The translations under genes were made by a program, and so were the position numbers. Positions 35,943-43,997 of a stretch of DNA of 64,000 nt are shown here, one piece after another. Source of the DNA: Ruegeria atlantica (GTDB taxonomy: Bacteria > Pseudomonadota > Alphaproteobacteria > Rhodobacterales > Rhodobacteraceae); assembly GCF_013032505.1 (NCBI RefSeq), contig NZ_WQCG01000002.1, positions 496,001 through 560,000 of the forward strand, read 5' to 3'. Under the pieces are notes generated by a model. It saw only the letters and a program-made list of their open reading frames with translations. It had not been told where the DNA came from and searched no databases. Every line of letters begins with the position of its first letter. Positions within the stretch are counted from its first letter, which is position 1.

Positions 35943-36891
35943 TCATGTGGATGGGAGCGCCTGCAGCATAAGCGTTCACCTGATCGAAAATGTCTGAGAA
36001 TTGCAGGTCAAATTCGTCCTCGGTCACAAAACCTATATGTGGTGTCGCAATCAGGTTTGGGTGCGATAGCAAAGGGTCATTCGGGTCGGTGAGCGGCTCA
36101 GTATCGAAGACATCAATTGCGGCCTTGCCCGGGCGACCGGCATTTAGCCCCTCAAGCAATACACCCTTTGCGATAAGGCCTGCACGTGATGTATTCACGA
36201 ACAGTGCTCCAGGTTGCATCTGCGCGAAATCCGACGCTGTGATGATACCGTGCGTGTTGGGCTTCAGGCGGACGTGGACCGAGATAACATCGCTGTTGGC
36301 AAAGAACGCTTCACGGCTTGTGGCAATCTGCACGCCGTCGGCCTGCGCGCGTGCCCGGCCATCGTCCGAGGACCACCAGACCACATTCATCCCGAACGCC
36401 TCGGCGTAGTCAGCAACAGCGCGGGCGATACGGCCATATCCATACAGCCCCAGTTTCCTCCCCCTCAGGGTCTTGCCAACTCCGGCCTGCCAATGTCCGG
36501 TTTTGACCGAGGCCATCTGCGCAGGCAAATCGCGCATCCCCGCCATGATCAGCGCCCATGTCAGTTCGGCTGCGGCATATGAGGGCGTCCCGCCATGCAT
36601 GTTCGAACACAACAGCACTCCGTTGTCCGAGCATGCCTGCACATCGACGTGTGGATATACACTGCGCTGACTGATCAACTTCAGGTTTGGGAGTTTTACA
36701 ACCAAATCGCGGGTGACCTTGGTGCGTTCGCGAAACAACACCAGCGCCTCAGCCTCCTGCAAGCGTTCAGCCAATTCGCCGGTATCATCGACATGATCTG
36801 TCCAGACCTTCACGTTATGGCCAGATAGCTTTTCAAAACAGGGCAGGCCCTGCAGTGTGTCAAACCAGTCATCCAGAATGTGTACTTTCAT
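35911..36891 (-). CDS. D-2-hydroxyacid dehydrogenase (NAD-dependent)
   Basis: A 326-residue cytoplasmic dehydrogenase. The NAD fold is seen as LGLYGYGRIARAVADYAEAFGM, with substrate and catalytic segments VHVRLKPNTHGII (family catalytic Arg region), AAIDVFDTEPL (Glu) and IATPHIGFVTEDEF (His). It resembles the phosphoglycerate-dehydrogenase-like group that acts on C3-C6 2-hydroxyacids. It is 14 bases after a 72-residue gene and shares its promoter, where a GntR-like operator lies. The substrate is probably a product of the tricarboxylate pathway, but this is not shown. Confidence 0.88.
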   Translation of the reverse strand: MKVHILDDWFDTLQGLPCFEKLSGHNVKVWTDHVDDTGELAERLQEAEALVLFRERTKVTRDLVVKLPNLKLISQRSVYPHVDVQACSDNGVLLCSNMHGGTPSYAAAELTWALIMAGMRDLPAQMASVKTGHWQAGVGKTLRGRKLGLYGYGRIARAVADYAEAFGMNVVWWSSDDGRARAQADGVQIATSREAFFANSDVISVHVRLKPNTHGIITASDFAQMQPGALFVNTSRAGLIAKGVLLEGLNAGRPGKAAIDVFDTEPLTDPNDPLLSHPNLIATPHIGFVTEDEFDLQFSDIFDQVNAYAAGAPIHMINPEVLTSAG

Positions 36892-36905
36892 CGACTTTCT
36901 ATACC

Positions 36906-37124
36906 CTACTCGGTGCTCAGTTTTCTTGGCGTCGGCACAAAATGACGTGTGTCGAGTGCTTCAAGCGCATTGCGAACCCGTTCTCGTTGATCCAGCAAAT
37001 GGTTGAATTGCTCATCACACCCGGCAATCGGTGTCGGGTAGTCCGCGATGTCCCTCCGCAGAACCGACTGCGCCAGCCTGAGTTCCTGACGCGCGATATC
37101 AAGGCATTCGGAATAGTCGTCCAT
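36906..37124 (-). CDS. 72-residue protein of unknown function in the tricarboxylate locus
   Basis: A small, predicted cytoplasmic, mostly helical protein (YSECLDIARQELRLAQSVLR; FNHLLDQRERVRNALEAL) with no recognised domain. AGGA sits 7 bases before its ATG, and its stop is 14 bases ahead of the dehydrogenase start. The GTATAC operator pair lies just upstream. The good translation signal and tight operon position argue that it is real. Confidence 0.65.
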   Translation of the reverse strand: MDDYSECLDIARQELRLAQSVLRRDIADYPTPIAGCDEQFNHLLDQRERVRNALEALDTRHFVPTPRKLSTE

Positions 37125-37140
37125 CGTGATATCCTCATGA

Positions 37141-37160
37141 TGTATACCATAGTATACCCA
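37141..37160. promoter_or_regulatory. GntR-type operator, second copy
   Basis: TGTATACCATAGTATACCCA contains GTATAC at 37142-37147 and at 37152-37157, again 10 bases apart, the same geometry as the site beside gntR. It lies 17 bases upstream of the 72-residue gene, where it could control the small gene and the dehydrogenase. Confidence 0.65.
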
Positions 37161-37175
37161 ATGAGAATTGTCATT

Positions 37176-38264
37176 TCAACTGCCGTTCCACTCAGATTCC
37201 GGCACATAAACATGCCCGTCCGCCAATTTACGCGCAGTCCTTACCAGACCGGCGGAAATTACGTTGAACTCCCCGTCGTTCGAGAAGTCCACCAGAACGT
37301 CGATCTTGCCCGAGGCGTGCTCCAATACAACTTCAGCCGGGCTTGAATCCGGGCGATCAAGCAACCCGTCTGCCATGGTTCCGGGCGTCAAGGCGCAAGA
37401 TGCCATGCATTGCGCACCCGTGACGGCCATAGTTGGGTGAGTTTTCCACGGCATGAAATACCGAACTGCAAGGGTTCCACCCTCTCTGGCGGGTGCCATC
37501 AGGCCGAATTTGGGAGTAACCGATTTTGATACGTCCCCCATACCCATCAGTTTTCCGGCTTCGATCCGCACGGCTTCCATTCGATCAAAGAAAGCACGGT
37601 TGGCATCCAGCTCTTCGGCGCTTTCATATCCTGTCAGCCCAAAATCCGCTGCCCGGGCTATGGCCATCGGCATGGCGACATCCATGCACGTCAGCTCGAT
37701 CCCCTGCACTGTATCGCGCAACTTTCCTGTGGGTAGAAATGCACCTGTTGCCGAGCCAACAACGCCCATGAAACTCAGCTGCACCGGTGCAGAGTGACCG
37801 GGAACGCCCGCAATTTCCGCATCGCCCTCGTAGACCAACTCACCGCTTGGGGTCTGTACTTTTGCAACGACACGGGCACCCGTATTTACAGCGCGAATGC
37901 GGATTTCGGTCTCATCGCCGTTGGGCTGAAGCAATCCCATTTCGATCGCAGCTGGACCAACTCCTGAGAGGATGTTTCCGCAAGTGGGTTTAAAATCGAC
38001 CAGCCTCTCATCAACAGAAACCTGCGCGAAGAAATAGTCGATATCTGCCCAGTCGTCCTCGCTGACGGAAAGCATCGCCACTTTGGTCGTCACTGCGTTA
38101 CCACCTCCGATCCCGTCGATGTTGAGCGCTTGTCCGGCCCCGAGGGCAGCAACCAGCACATCAGCCAGCTTGTCCCTATCTTCAGGCAGATCGGAGCGTC
38201 GAAAATAAGGCCCTCGGGAAGTGCCGCCGCGCATGAAAACATATGGGATTGCTGTCTGGGTCAT
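37176..38264 (-). CDS. PrpF-family isomerase / 4-oxalomesaconate tautomerase
   Basis: A 362-residue cytoplasmic protein of the PrpF diaminopimelate-epimerase-like fold. It begins VFMRGGTSRGPYF (9-21), the PrpF signature, and has the catalytic Cys in FKPTCGNILSGVGPAA (C95) and GIGGGNAVTTKVAMLS. Members isomerise aconitate-type acids or 4-oxalomesaconate. Directly downstream of the tctA-tctB fusion on the same strand, it probably converts the imported tricarboxylate before further catabolism. The exact substrate (trans-aconitate, methylaconitate or oxalomesaconate) cannot be decided. Confidence 0.88.
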   Translation of the reverse strand: MTQTAIPYVFMRGGTSRGPYFRRSDLPEDRDKLADVLVAALGAGQALNIDGIGGGNAVTTKVAMLSVSEDDWADIDYFFAQVSVDERLVDFKPTCGNILSGVGPAAIEMGLLQPNGDETEIRIRAVNTGARVVAKVQTPSGELVYEGDAEIAGVPGHSAPVQLSFMGVVGSATGAFLPTGKLRDTVQGIELTCMDVAMPMAIARAADFGLTGYESAEELDANRAFFDRMEAVRIEAGKLMGMGDVSKSVTPKFGLMAPAREGGTLAVRYFMPWKTHPTMAVTGAQCMASCALTPGTMADGLLDRPDSSPAEVVLEHASGKIDVLVDFSNDGEFNVISAGLVRTARKLADGHVYVPESEWNGS

Positions 38265-38310
38265 TGCGAACCCTCCTTTACAAACCGTTGAAATTCCTGA
38301 ATTCAGCGCT

Positions 38311-38339
38311 GCCCGGACCGCCTGATTGGCCGGCCGGGC
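38311..38339 (-). terminator. GC-rich hairpin between the TctA-TctB fusion and the PrpF gene
   Basis: GCCCGG at 38311-38316 and CCGGGC at 38334-38339 can pair, with further pairing inside. No T-run is seen, so it may act as a processing or attenuation element. Confidence 0.3.
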
Positions 38340-38352
38340 AACCGTGAAGCGC

Positions 38353-40383
38353 CTACTTGAGTGGCCATGGCAGGTTCACCATGTCTTGCAGCAGACCCGG
38401 CGGGAAATCCCGGTTCAGGGCACCAGCCATGAAGCACATGAAACCGATGCCGCAGGCCGTCAGGAGCAGCGTCATCTGCCAGCTGGACCCGGCGCGAATG
38501 CGGAAGAATGCGATCAGGAATCCGATCAGGGCGAGGATGAACCCCACAACCCAGGTGGCCGCGATCAGACTTGCGAACCACGCGAGCGTTGACCAAAGTC
38601 CATGTGGCGCGCTTGCATCCTCGCCGGCAATTTCCTTGTCGGCAAAGATTGCATCCCCCTCGGGTCGCCGCATCATCTGGATCAACAGAATGACGCAGCA
38701 GAACAGCGACACGCTGCCGATCACCAGCGGGATGATCTTGTCGGTCATGTTGTAGTCAGGGATCATGTTGGCATTGACCAAAGCCACGATCAGATAGGCC
38801 ATGATCACCAACAGGAAGATCAGCGGCGCGCGCTTGCTGCCGGATTTGACCTCACCTTCGGCCATGATCATCTTGGCTTGACGAATGCCTAGAATGACCG
38901 AAACCACGGTGACCACGATCAGTATGATAACGATCGGGCTGAAGACATACTCCATGCCTTCGCCAAAGCTCTTGCGGAAGCGGAAAGAGGCAATCTGGAA
39001 CGCCTGGTTGGTGAATTTCTCAACCGGGTTCGACAGCACGAACCCAATAAGAAAGGCCGGGCGCGACCAGTCGAAACGGCGCAGGAAAATGCCGATCAGA
39101 CCGATGACGAACAGGGCCAGCAGGTCTTCGAAGTTTTGGCCGGACTGGAATGCCGCGAAGCTGATCAGCATGAACAGAAACGGCGCCAGATAGGTGAAAC
39201 GAATTGTCGTCAGCTTGGCGATCCCACCCGAGGCTGCGATGCATAAGATGGTGCCCACCACATTGGCGAGAGCCAGCAACCAGACAATCGAATAGGTAAT
39301 GTCGAGATTGTCTTTGAGCATGCTAGGACCGACCTCGATATCGCCGGATCCCAACAGTGCAACAGCGCCGATAAAGATCGCCATCGAACCCGAGCCGGGG
39401 ATACCAAACAGCAGCGTTGGGACAAGCCCCCCGCCCTCCTTGGCGTTGTTCGAGCTTTCAGGCCCGATAACGCCACGCACTTCGCCTTTGCCGAAGTTAC
39501 TTTTGTCTTTGGTCGATTGAACCGAATGGCCATAAGCGATCCAGTCGACAACCGAGCCACCAAGGCCAGGAATAACACCGACAACCACGCCAATGATCGA
39601 ACAGCGGACCGACAACCAGATGTTCGCAGCCCAGTCTTTGACCCCATCAAACCAACCAGCTCCTAGCGAAGCGCCCTTGGCAATGGATCGATCTTGACGC
39701 AGCAGCGAGACGATTTCCGGCACCGCAAAGATACCCAAGCCAACGATGACCAATTTCAGACCGTCGGTCAGGTAAGGAATGTCATAAGTGGCCATACGAA
39801 GTGAGCCGCCTGCATCCGCCTCGCCAATCGTGCCAACCATCAGGCCCAGCCCTGCGGCGGCGACACCCTTCAACGGGATACGTCCGGCGAGAATGGCGAC
39901 CATCGACAAACCAAGAATGGTGATCATCAGCATCTCGGGCAGACCGAATGCCAGAACGATGGGCCGCGCGACCAAGATGAACATGGTCAGAAAAGTTGCG
40001 CCGACCAAACCGCCAAACAGCGATGAAGCAAAGGCCGCTGACAATGCCCGCGCGGCCTCGCCCTTTTTCGCCATCGGGAAGCCGTCCAGCACCGTAGCCT
40101 GCGAGGCAGAGCTACCGGGGATGCCCATAAGAACTGATGCGAAGGTATCAGAGGTCGGAACAACGGCAACCATTCCGATCATCAACGCCAATCCAAGGAT
40201 CGGGTCCATGCCGAACATGAAAGGCAGCAACAGGGACAGACCAGCAATACCGCCAAGCCCCGGGAAAACACCTACGGCCAGTCCCATAACGACACCAAGA
40301 ACAAGGTACCCCAGAACGATAGGTTGCAGGATCAGACCCCACGCGTCACTGAGCGCAGGAACAGCTGTGGCGAAAACCTCCAT
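38353..40383 (-). CDS. tctA: Tripartite tricarboxylate transporter, TctA-TctB fusion
   Basis: A 676-residue inner-membrane protein. Residues about 15-500 are the large permease subunit TctA, with the Gly-rich loops GVFPGLGGIAGLSLLLPF and GVIPGLGGSVVDWIAYGH in its two halves. After ILGIRQAKMIMAEG, a further 165 residues with four hydrophobic helices match the small subunit TctB, which is normally a separate gene; no separate tctB exists here. It lies downstream of tctC, with a terminator-like hairpin between them, and takes up the tricarboxylate delivered by TctC. Confidence 0.9.
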   Translation of the reverse strand: MEVFATAVPALSDAWGLILQPIVLGYLVLGVVMGLAVGVFPGLGGIAGLSLLLPFMFGMDPILGLALMIGMVAVVPTSDTFASVLMGIPGSSASQATVLDGFPMAKKGEAARALSAAFASSLFGGLVGATFLTMFILVARPIVLAFGLPEMLMITILGLSMVAILAGRIPLKGVAAAGLGLMVGTIGEADAGGSLRMATYDIPYLTDGLKLVIVGLGIFAVPEIVSLLRQDRSIAKGASLGAGWFDGVKDWAANIWLSVRCSIIGVVVGVIPGLGGSVVDWIAYGHSVQSTKDKSNFGKGEVRGVIGPESSNNAKEGGGLVPTLLFGIPGSGSMAIFIGAVALLGSGDIEVGPSMLKDNLDITYSIVWLLALANVVGTILCIAASGGIAKLTTIRFTYLAPFLFMLISFAAFQSGQNFEDLLALFVIGLIGIFLRRFDWSRPAFLIGFVLSNPVEKFTNQAFQIASFRFRKSFGEGMEYVFSPIVIILIVVTVVSVILGIRQAKMIMAEGEVKSGSKRAPLIFLLVIMAYLIVALVNANMIPDYNMTDKIIPLVIGSVSLFCCVILLIQMMRRPEGDAIFADKEIAGEDASAPHGLWSTLAWFASLIAATWVVGFILALIGFLIAFFRIRAGSSWQMTLLLTACGIGFMCFMAGALNRDFPPGLLQDMVNLPWPLK

Positions 40384-40417
40384 AGCGGCCGCCTTTCATA
40401 AATTGTCTTGTGTTTGG

Positions 40418-40449
40418 AAAAGCGCGCGCCCGACATTGGGGCACGCGCG
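40418..40449 (-). terminator. Hairpin with T-run between tctC and tctA
   Basis: On the minus strand a 10-pair stem (GCGCGTGCCC with GGGCGCGCGC, one G-U pair in RNA) is followed by TTTT. The one non-Watson-Crick position is tolerated only on the minus strand. It probably ends a share of transcripts after tctC, keeping the binding protein more abundant than the permease. Confidence 0.65.
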
Positions 40450-40462
40450 GTGGTGTTTGGGC

Positions 40463-41551
40463 TTAGTTCAGCTCGACACCATAGGCTTCTTTGAGCCAGT
40501 TCAGAACGTAGGCTTTGGCGTTGTCGTCCACGTTTGTCGCGGTTTGCAGTGCCGCTTTAGAGCCGTCACCTACGAACACTGGGTATTTGCCCACGCGCTT
40601 CGAGGAGATATCGGCAAAGTCGCCGCGCTCCGTCACAGCCTGGAACGCAGCTGTGTATGCGTCGACCACTTCCTGAGGTGTATCACCCGGCAGGAAGGCC
40701 AGCTTCTGAACGGGGAACCCGGCTACAAAGAACGCTTTCCACGCATCCCATGCCTCACCGGTGGTTTCACAGCCATCGGTGGCCTCGCACACTTCTTTGA
40801 AAGTCGGGATATCCGGGAAGGTCGGGTCGCGAACGATGTTGCCATCTGCATCCAGAGCACCCCAGGTCATCATCGGCACAGCCTGACCGGATTCAACCAG
40901 CGGCGCCGATCCACCCAGATAGCCGGACGAGGTCTGATAATCGATGTTGGCTTCGCCGCGCTCGAACATCAGACGACCATCGCCGCGGCCTTTGATACCA
41001 AAGACAGGCTCGACGTTCATACCCAGCATTTGCCAGGCCAGCAGCGGCACAAGGTCGAGGCGTGTCGCGCCCTGCGAACCATAAATGAAGTTGGTGTCTT
41101 TCAGAGCGTTCGCGGAGCCATCAAACTTTGCTCCATCTTCGGCGTTCAGATAGGCAACACCACCGGTTCCCGACGCCATAACTGGAATCCAGTCGTTGTA
41201 TTCATAGCGCACGCGGGGATCGCTCAGCAGATATGGGAATTGAGTTGAACCGGAGGTGCCAAACAGCAGCGTACCGTCGTCATGGCTCTGCTCCTGGAAC
41301 CAGTTTGCGCCCTTGGTCGAACCAGCGCCCGGCATAAATTTCACCACTACGGTCGGTTGACCTGGCAGCGCCTCGGACAGAAGCGGCGCAAAGAAGTTGG
41401 CCCATTTGGCAGACCCGCCCGTTTCCGAGAACGGGATGACCCATTCCACAGTCTTACCCGAGAAATCAACCTCGGCTGCGGCAGGTGCGGCGATACCGGC
41501 GGCGGCGATCAGCCCCACGACGGCGCGACGGGTGAAGTTGGAAATGGTCAT
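40463..41551 (-). CDS. tctC: Tripartite tricarboxylate transporter substrate-binding protein (TctC)
   Basis: A 362-residue periplasmic binding protein. The signal peptide contains a twin-arginine pair (NFTRRAVVGLIAAAGIAAPA), so export may be by the Tat route. Mature-domain landmarks are VEWVIPFSETGGSAKWANFF, VVVKFMPGAGSTKGANWF and LLAWQMLGMNVEPVFGIKG. TctC proteins capture citrate, tricarballylate, aconitate or similar carboxylates. It is divergent from the tctDE two-component genes, which probably activate it. Confidence 0.92.
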   Translation of the reverse strand: MTISNFTRRAVVGLIAAAGIAAPAAAEVDFSGKTVEWVIPFSETGGSAKWANFFAPLLSEALPGQPTVVVKFMPGAGSTKGANWFQEQSHDDGTLLFGTSGSTQFPYLLSDPRVRYEYNDWIPVMASGTGGVAYLNAEDGAKFDGSANALKDTNFIYGSQGATRLDLVPLLAWQMLGMNVEPVFGIKGRGDGRLMFERGEANIDYQTSSGYLGGSAPLVESGQAVPMMTWGALDADGNIVRDPTFPDIPTFKEVCEATDGCETTGEAWDAWKAFFVAGFPVQKLAFLPGDTPQEVVDAYTAAFQAVTERGDFADISSKRVGKYPVFVGDGSKAALQTATNVDDNAKAYVLNWLKEAYGVELN

Positions 41552-41690
41552 TGGTTCCTCCCTGTTGACCAGACAACCACGTCAACGCACTCCGCGCTAC
41601 CGTGATCGTAAATAGAACTGTGGGGTTGATTCCCCCTCCCATCTGGCAATCATGGAGGGCCAACCTTGCGCGAAACTTGCAGGAGACCCG

Positions 41691-42359
41691 ATGCGGATCG
41701 TCATCGTCGAAGACAACGAGACCCTCGCCAAAGCTATTGCCTATCGCCTACGTGACCGGGGTCATGCAGCAGAAGTGCTTTTGGATGGCGATGAGGCTGA
41801 CTTGTATCTTGCGCAAGAGGGCGCAGACTTAGTTGTTCTGGACATCAATTTGCCTGGACAGTCGGGACTGGAGATCCTGAAATCTATTCGCAACCGTGGT
41901 GACGGCGTACCTGTGATCTTGCTTACGGCACGTGCCGAAACAAGCGACCGGGTTTCGGGGTTGGATATGGGCGCCGATGATTACCTGGTTAAGCCATTCG
42001 AAATGGACGAGTTGGAAGCACGTATCCGGGCGCTTTCTCGACGCAAGGAACTCGACTACGGAGCAAAAGAGAGCATCGGCGCCCTGGAATTCGACCGCGC
42101 TGCCCGTCAGGTAAGTGTACAGGGCAAGGTTATGGATATTCCGCGGCGGGAAATCGCGGTGCTTGAGTGCCTGTTGGAACGCAGGGGCAGAATTGTTCCC
42201 AAAAGCCAACTAACGGATTACGTCTACGGCGTGGGTGCCGACGTCGAGACCTCCGCCGTCGAGCCTCATGTGTCGCGGCTGAGAAAACGTCTTCAAGATC
42301 TGGGTATTAGAATAAAGACAGCCCGTGGTCTGGGGTATCTGCTTGAGGTGCAGAAGTGA
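41691..42359 (+). CDS. tctD: Response regulator of the TctD type (OmpR family)
   Basis: A 222-residue DNA-binding response regulator. The receiver domain has the acidic pair in VEDNE, the phospho-acceptor Asp in LVVLDINLPGQSG and the Lys in DYLVKPFEMDEL; the C-terminal winged helix has RREIAVLECLLERRGRIV and the final KTARGLGYLLE. The ATG at 41691 is chosen over 41652 because AGGAG lies at 41681-41685. It is divergent from tctC and overlaps the kinase gene by 4 bases (GTGA). Confidence 0.93.
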   Translation: MRIVIVEDNETLAKAIAYRLRDRGHAAEVLLDGDEADLYLAQEGADLVVLDINLPGQSGLEILKSIRNRGDGVPVILLTARAETSDRVSGLDMGADDYLVKPFEMDELEARIRALSRRKELDYGAKESIGALEFDRAARQVSVQGKVMDIPRREIAVLECLLERRGRIVPKSQLTDYVYGVGADVETSAVEPHVSRLRKRLQDLGIRIKTARGLGYLLEVQK

Positions 42360-43723
42360 TCAATCACGGCTCGCTCAGGTTAAGACTTTTCATTCTTATC
42401 CTAACCCCCTTGGTGTTAATTGCCGCTCTGCTTGGTCTTTGGCGCTTTATGATTGCGCAAAATACGGCTCAGGAATTGTTCGACGACAGCCTGTTATCTG
42501 CAGGTCTCGCAATATCGCGAGATGTTGCGATTTCGGGAGGTGATGCGCTGTCACCAACGACACGCAGCATGATCCGTGACGCATCAGGCGGAGAGATTTT
42601 TTACCACGTAACGGGCCCCGGCGGCATCTATGTGACAGGCTATGCCTACCCCCCTGCCGCCGCCAACCCGTCTGATCAAGAGGTGTACAAGCCCCAGTTT
42701 TTCGAAGCACTCTACCGCCAAGAGCCAGTGCGCGTTCTTAAGATGACAGAACGCGTGACTATTGAAAATCTAATCGGAGATGCGACGGTTACAGTCTGGC
42801 AACGTATGGCGGATCGCAACGCTTTCGCGAATGAATTGTCAATCCGCGCAGGAATTCTAATGGGAATTCTGCTGGCCACCCTCGCCATTGTTGTGTGGTT
42901 CGGTGTCGCGCGCGGCCTTAGGCCCTTGTTGGATTTGCAGGACGCAATTGACCTGCGTTCACCGGATGACCTCAGTGAGATCAAGCGCCCTGTCCCAATC
43001 GAAGTTCAAGGTGTTGTCAGAACCCTGAACCGGCTGTTTGGACAGGTGGAAAACAGTATCAACGCCCATCAAGTGTTTATTTCCGAAGCTGCACATCAAC
43101 TGCGAAATCCAGCGGCGGCCGTGCAGTCAATGGCCGAAGCGCTGCAGGATGCGAAAACGGATGACGACCGAGAAAAACGTATCTCAGAACTTGTTGCGGC
43201 GGCTAAAAACTCAGCAACAGTGGCCGAACAGCTGTTGTCACTTGAGAGGCTCAGGCAGCCGACGCACCAAGACCAAATGGATAAAATTGACTTTCGTTCG
43301 GTCGTGGAAGAGGCCTGCGCTGAGATGGGAGTTCACATCCTCGCAAAGGGTATCGAGTTTGATGTCGCAATGCCTGAGACGGCAGTCACTGTATCCGGCG
43401 ATCGGGTCTTTCTGATTGAGGCTTTAAAGAACCTGCTGGACAACGCAGTCAAACACGGTGGCCCAGAGTTGAGCCAAATCTCAGTTGTGCTGCGGAGTGA
43501 TAATAAATTCGTCAACCTAACCGTGGCGGATGACGGAGCTGGCCTTTCGCCAGACCAAAGCGAAGTCGCATTCAATCGGTTTTCTCAGTTGGAGTATTCC
43601 GAGGGCAGCGGATTGGGGTTATCAATCGTCTCTGCAGTGGCGCAGCGCCACGGAGGAATTGTCGAAATCAACCAAGTCGAAAGAGGAGCTAGCATTACGC
43701 TTGAGCTCCCCATAGTCCTGTAA
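42356..43723 (+). CDS. tctE: Sensor histidine kinase of the TctE type
   Basis: A 455-residue membrane kinase. An N-terminal helix (LRLFILILTPLVLIAALLGL) and a second near residue 165 (LMGILLATLAIVVWFGVA) flank a periplasmic sensor of about 130 residues. HAMP, the phospho-acceptor box EAAHQLRNPAAA, the N box NLLDNAVKHGG and the Gly boxes ADDGAGLSP and SGLGLSIV follow. It starts at a GTG overlapping the tctD stop. The sensor domain probably detects the external tricarboxylate imported by Tct. Confidence 0.92.
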   Translation: MINHGSLRLRLFILILTPLVLIAALLGLWRFMIAQNTAQELFDDSLLSAGLAISRDVAISGGDALSPTTRSMIRDASGGEIFYHVTGPGGIYVTGYAYPPAAANPSDQEVYKPQFFEALYRQEPVRVLKMTERVTIENLIGDATVTVWQRMADRNAFANELSIRAGILMGILLATLAIVVWFGVARGLRPLLDLQDAIDLRSPDDLSEIKRPVPIEVQGVVRTLNRLFGQVENSINAHQVFISEAAHQLRNPAAAVQSMAEALQDAKTDDDREKRISELVAAAKNSATVAEQLLSLERLRQPTHQDQMDKIDFRSVVEEACAEMGVHILAKGIEFDVAMPETAVTVSGDRVFLIEALKNLLDNAVKHGGPELSQISVVLRSDNKFVNLTVADDGAGLSPDQSEVAFNRFSQLEYSEGSGLGLSIVSAVAQRHGGIVEINQVERGASITLELPIVL

Positions 43724-43997
43724 TCTGTTTCAAATTCCCCTCAGAACCCGAAACCAGTAAAAGTTGACGCGAGATTCACGATTGCCGCGGAAATATGTTT
43801 TTTCGCCCTGAGCGACGAACGCAGCGCTCAAAATCTATTTCTATGTCTATGTCGTCTTACAAAGCGTGGATAGCTGAAATTTTCCAATAACTTAGCCCGA
43901 CTAAATCAGATCAGACATGGTGCTTGCTCAACCAGTCCTGAAGGTGCGCTCTGGGTGAGCCATCAACCGTGGTCCAATGGCTCCAAAGATCCCGAGT
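43724..43997. other. Intergenic stretch between convergent tctE and photolyase-family gene
   Basis: No gene, repeat or clear terminator was seen. Confidence 0.4.

Noticed and set aside
39788..41248. 486-codon open frame on the plus strand
   Set aside because: It lies wholly antisense to tctA and tctC, which have clear domains; the translation is Pro/Arg-rich and matches no family.
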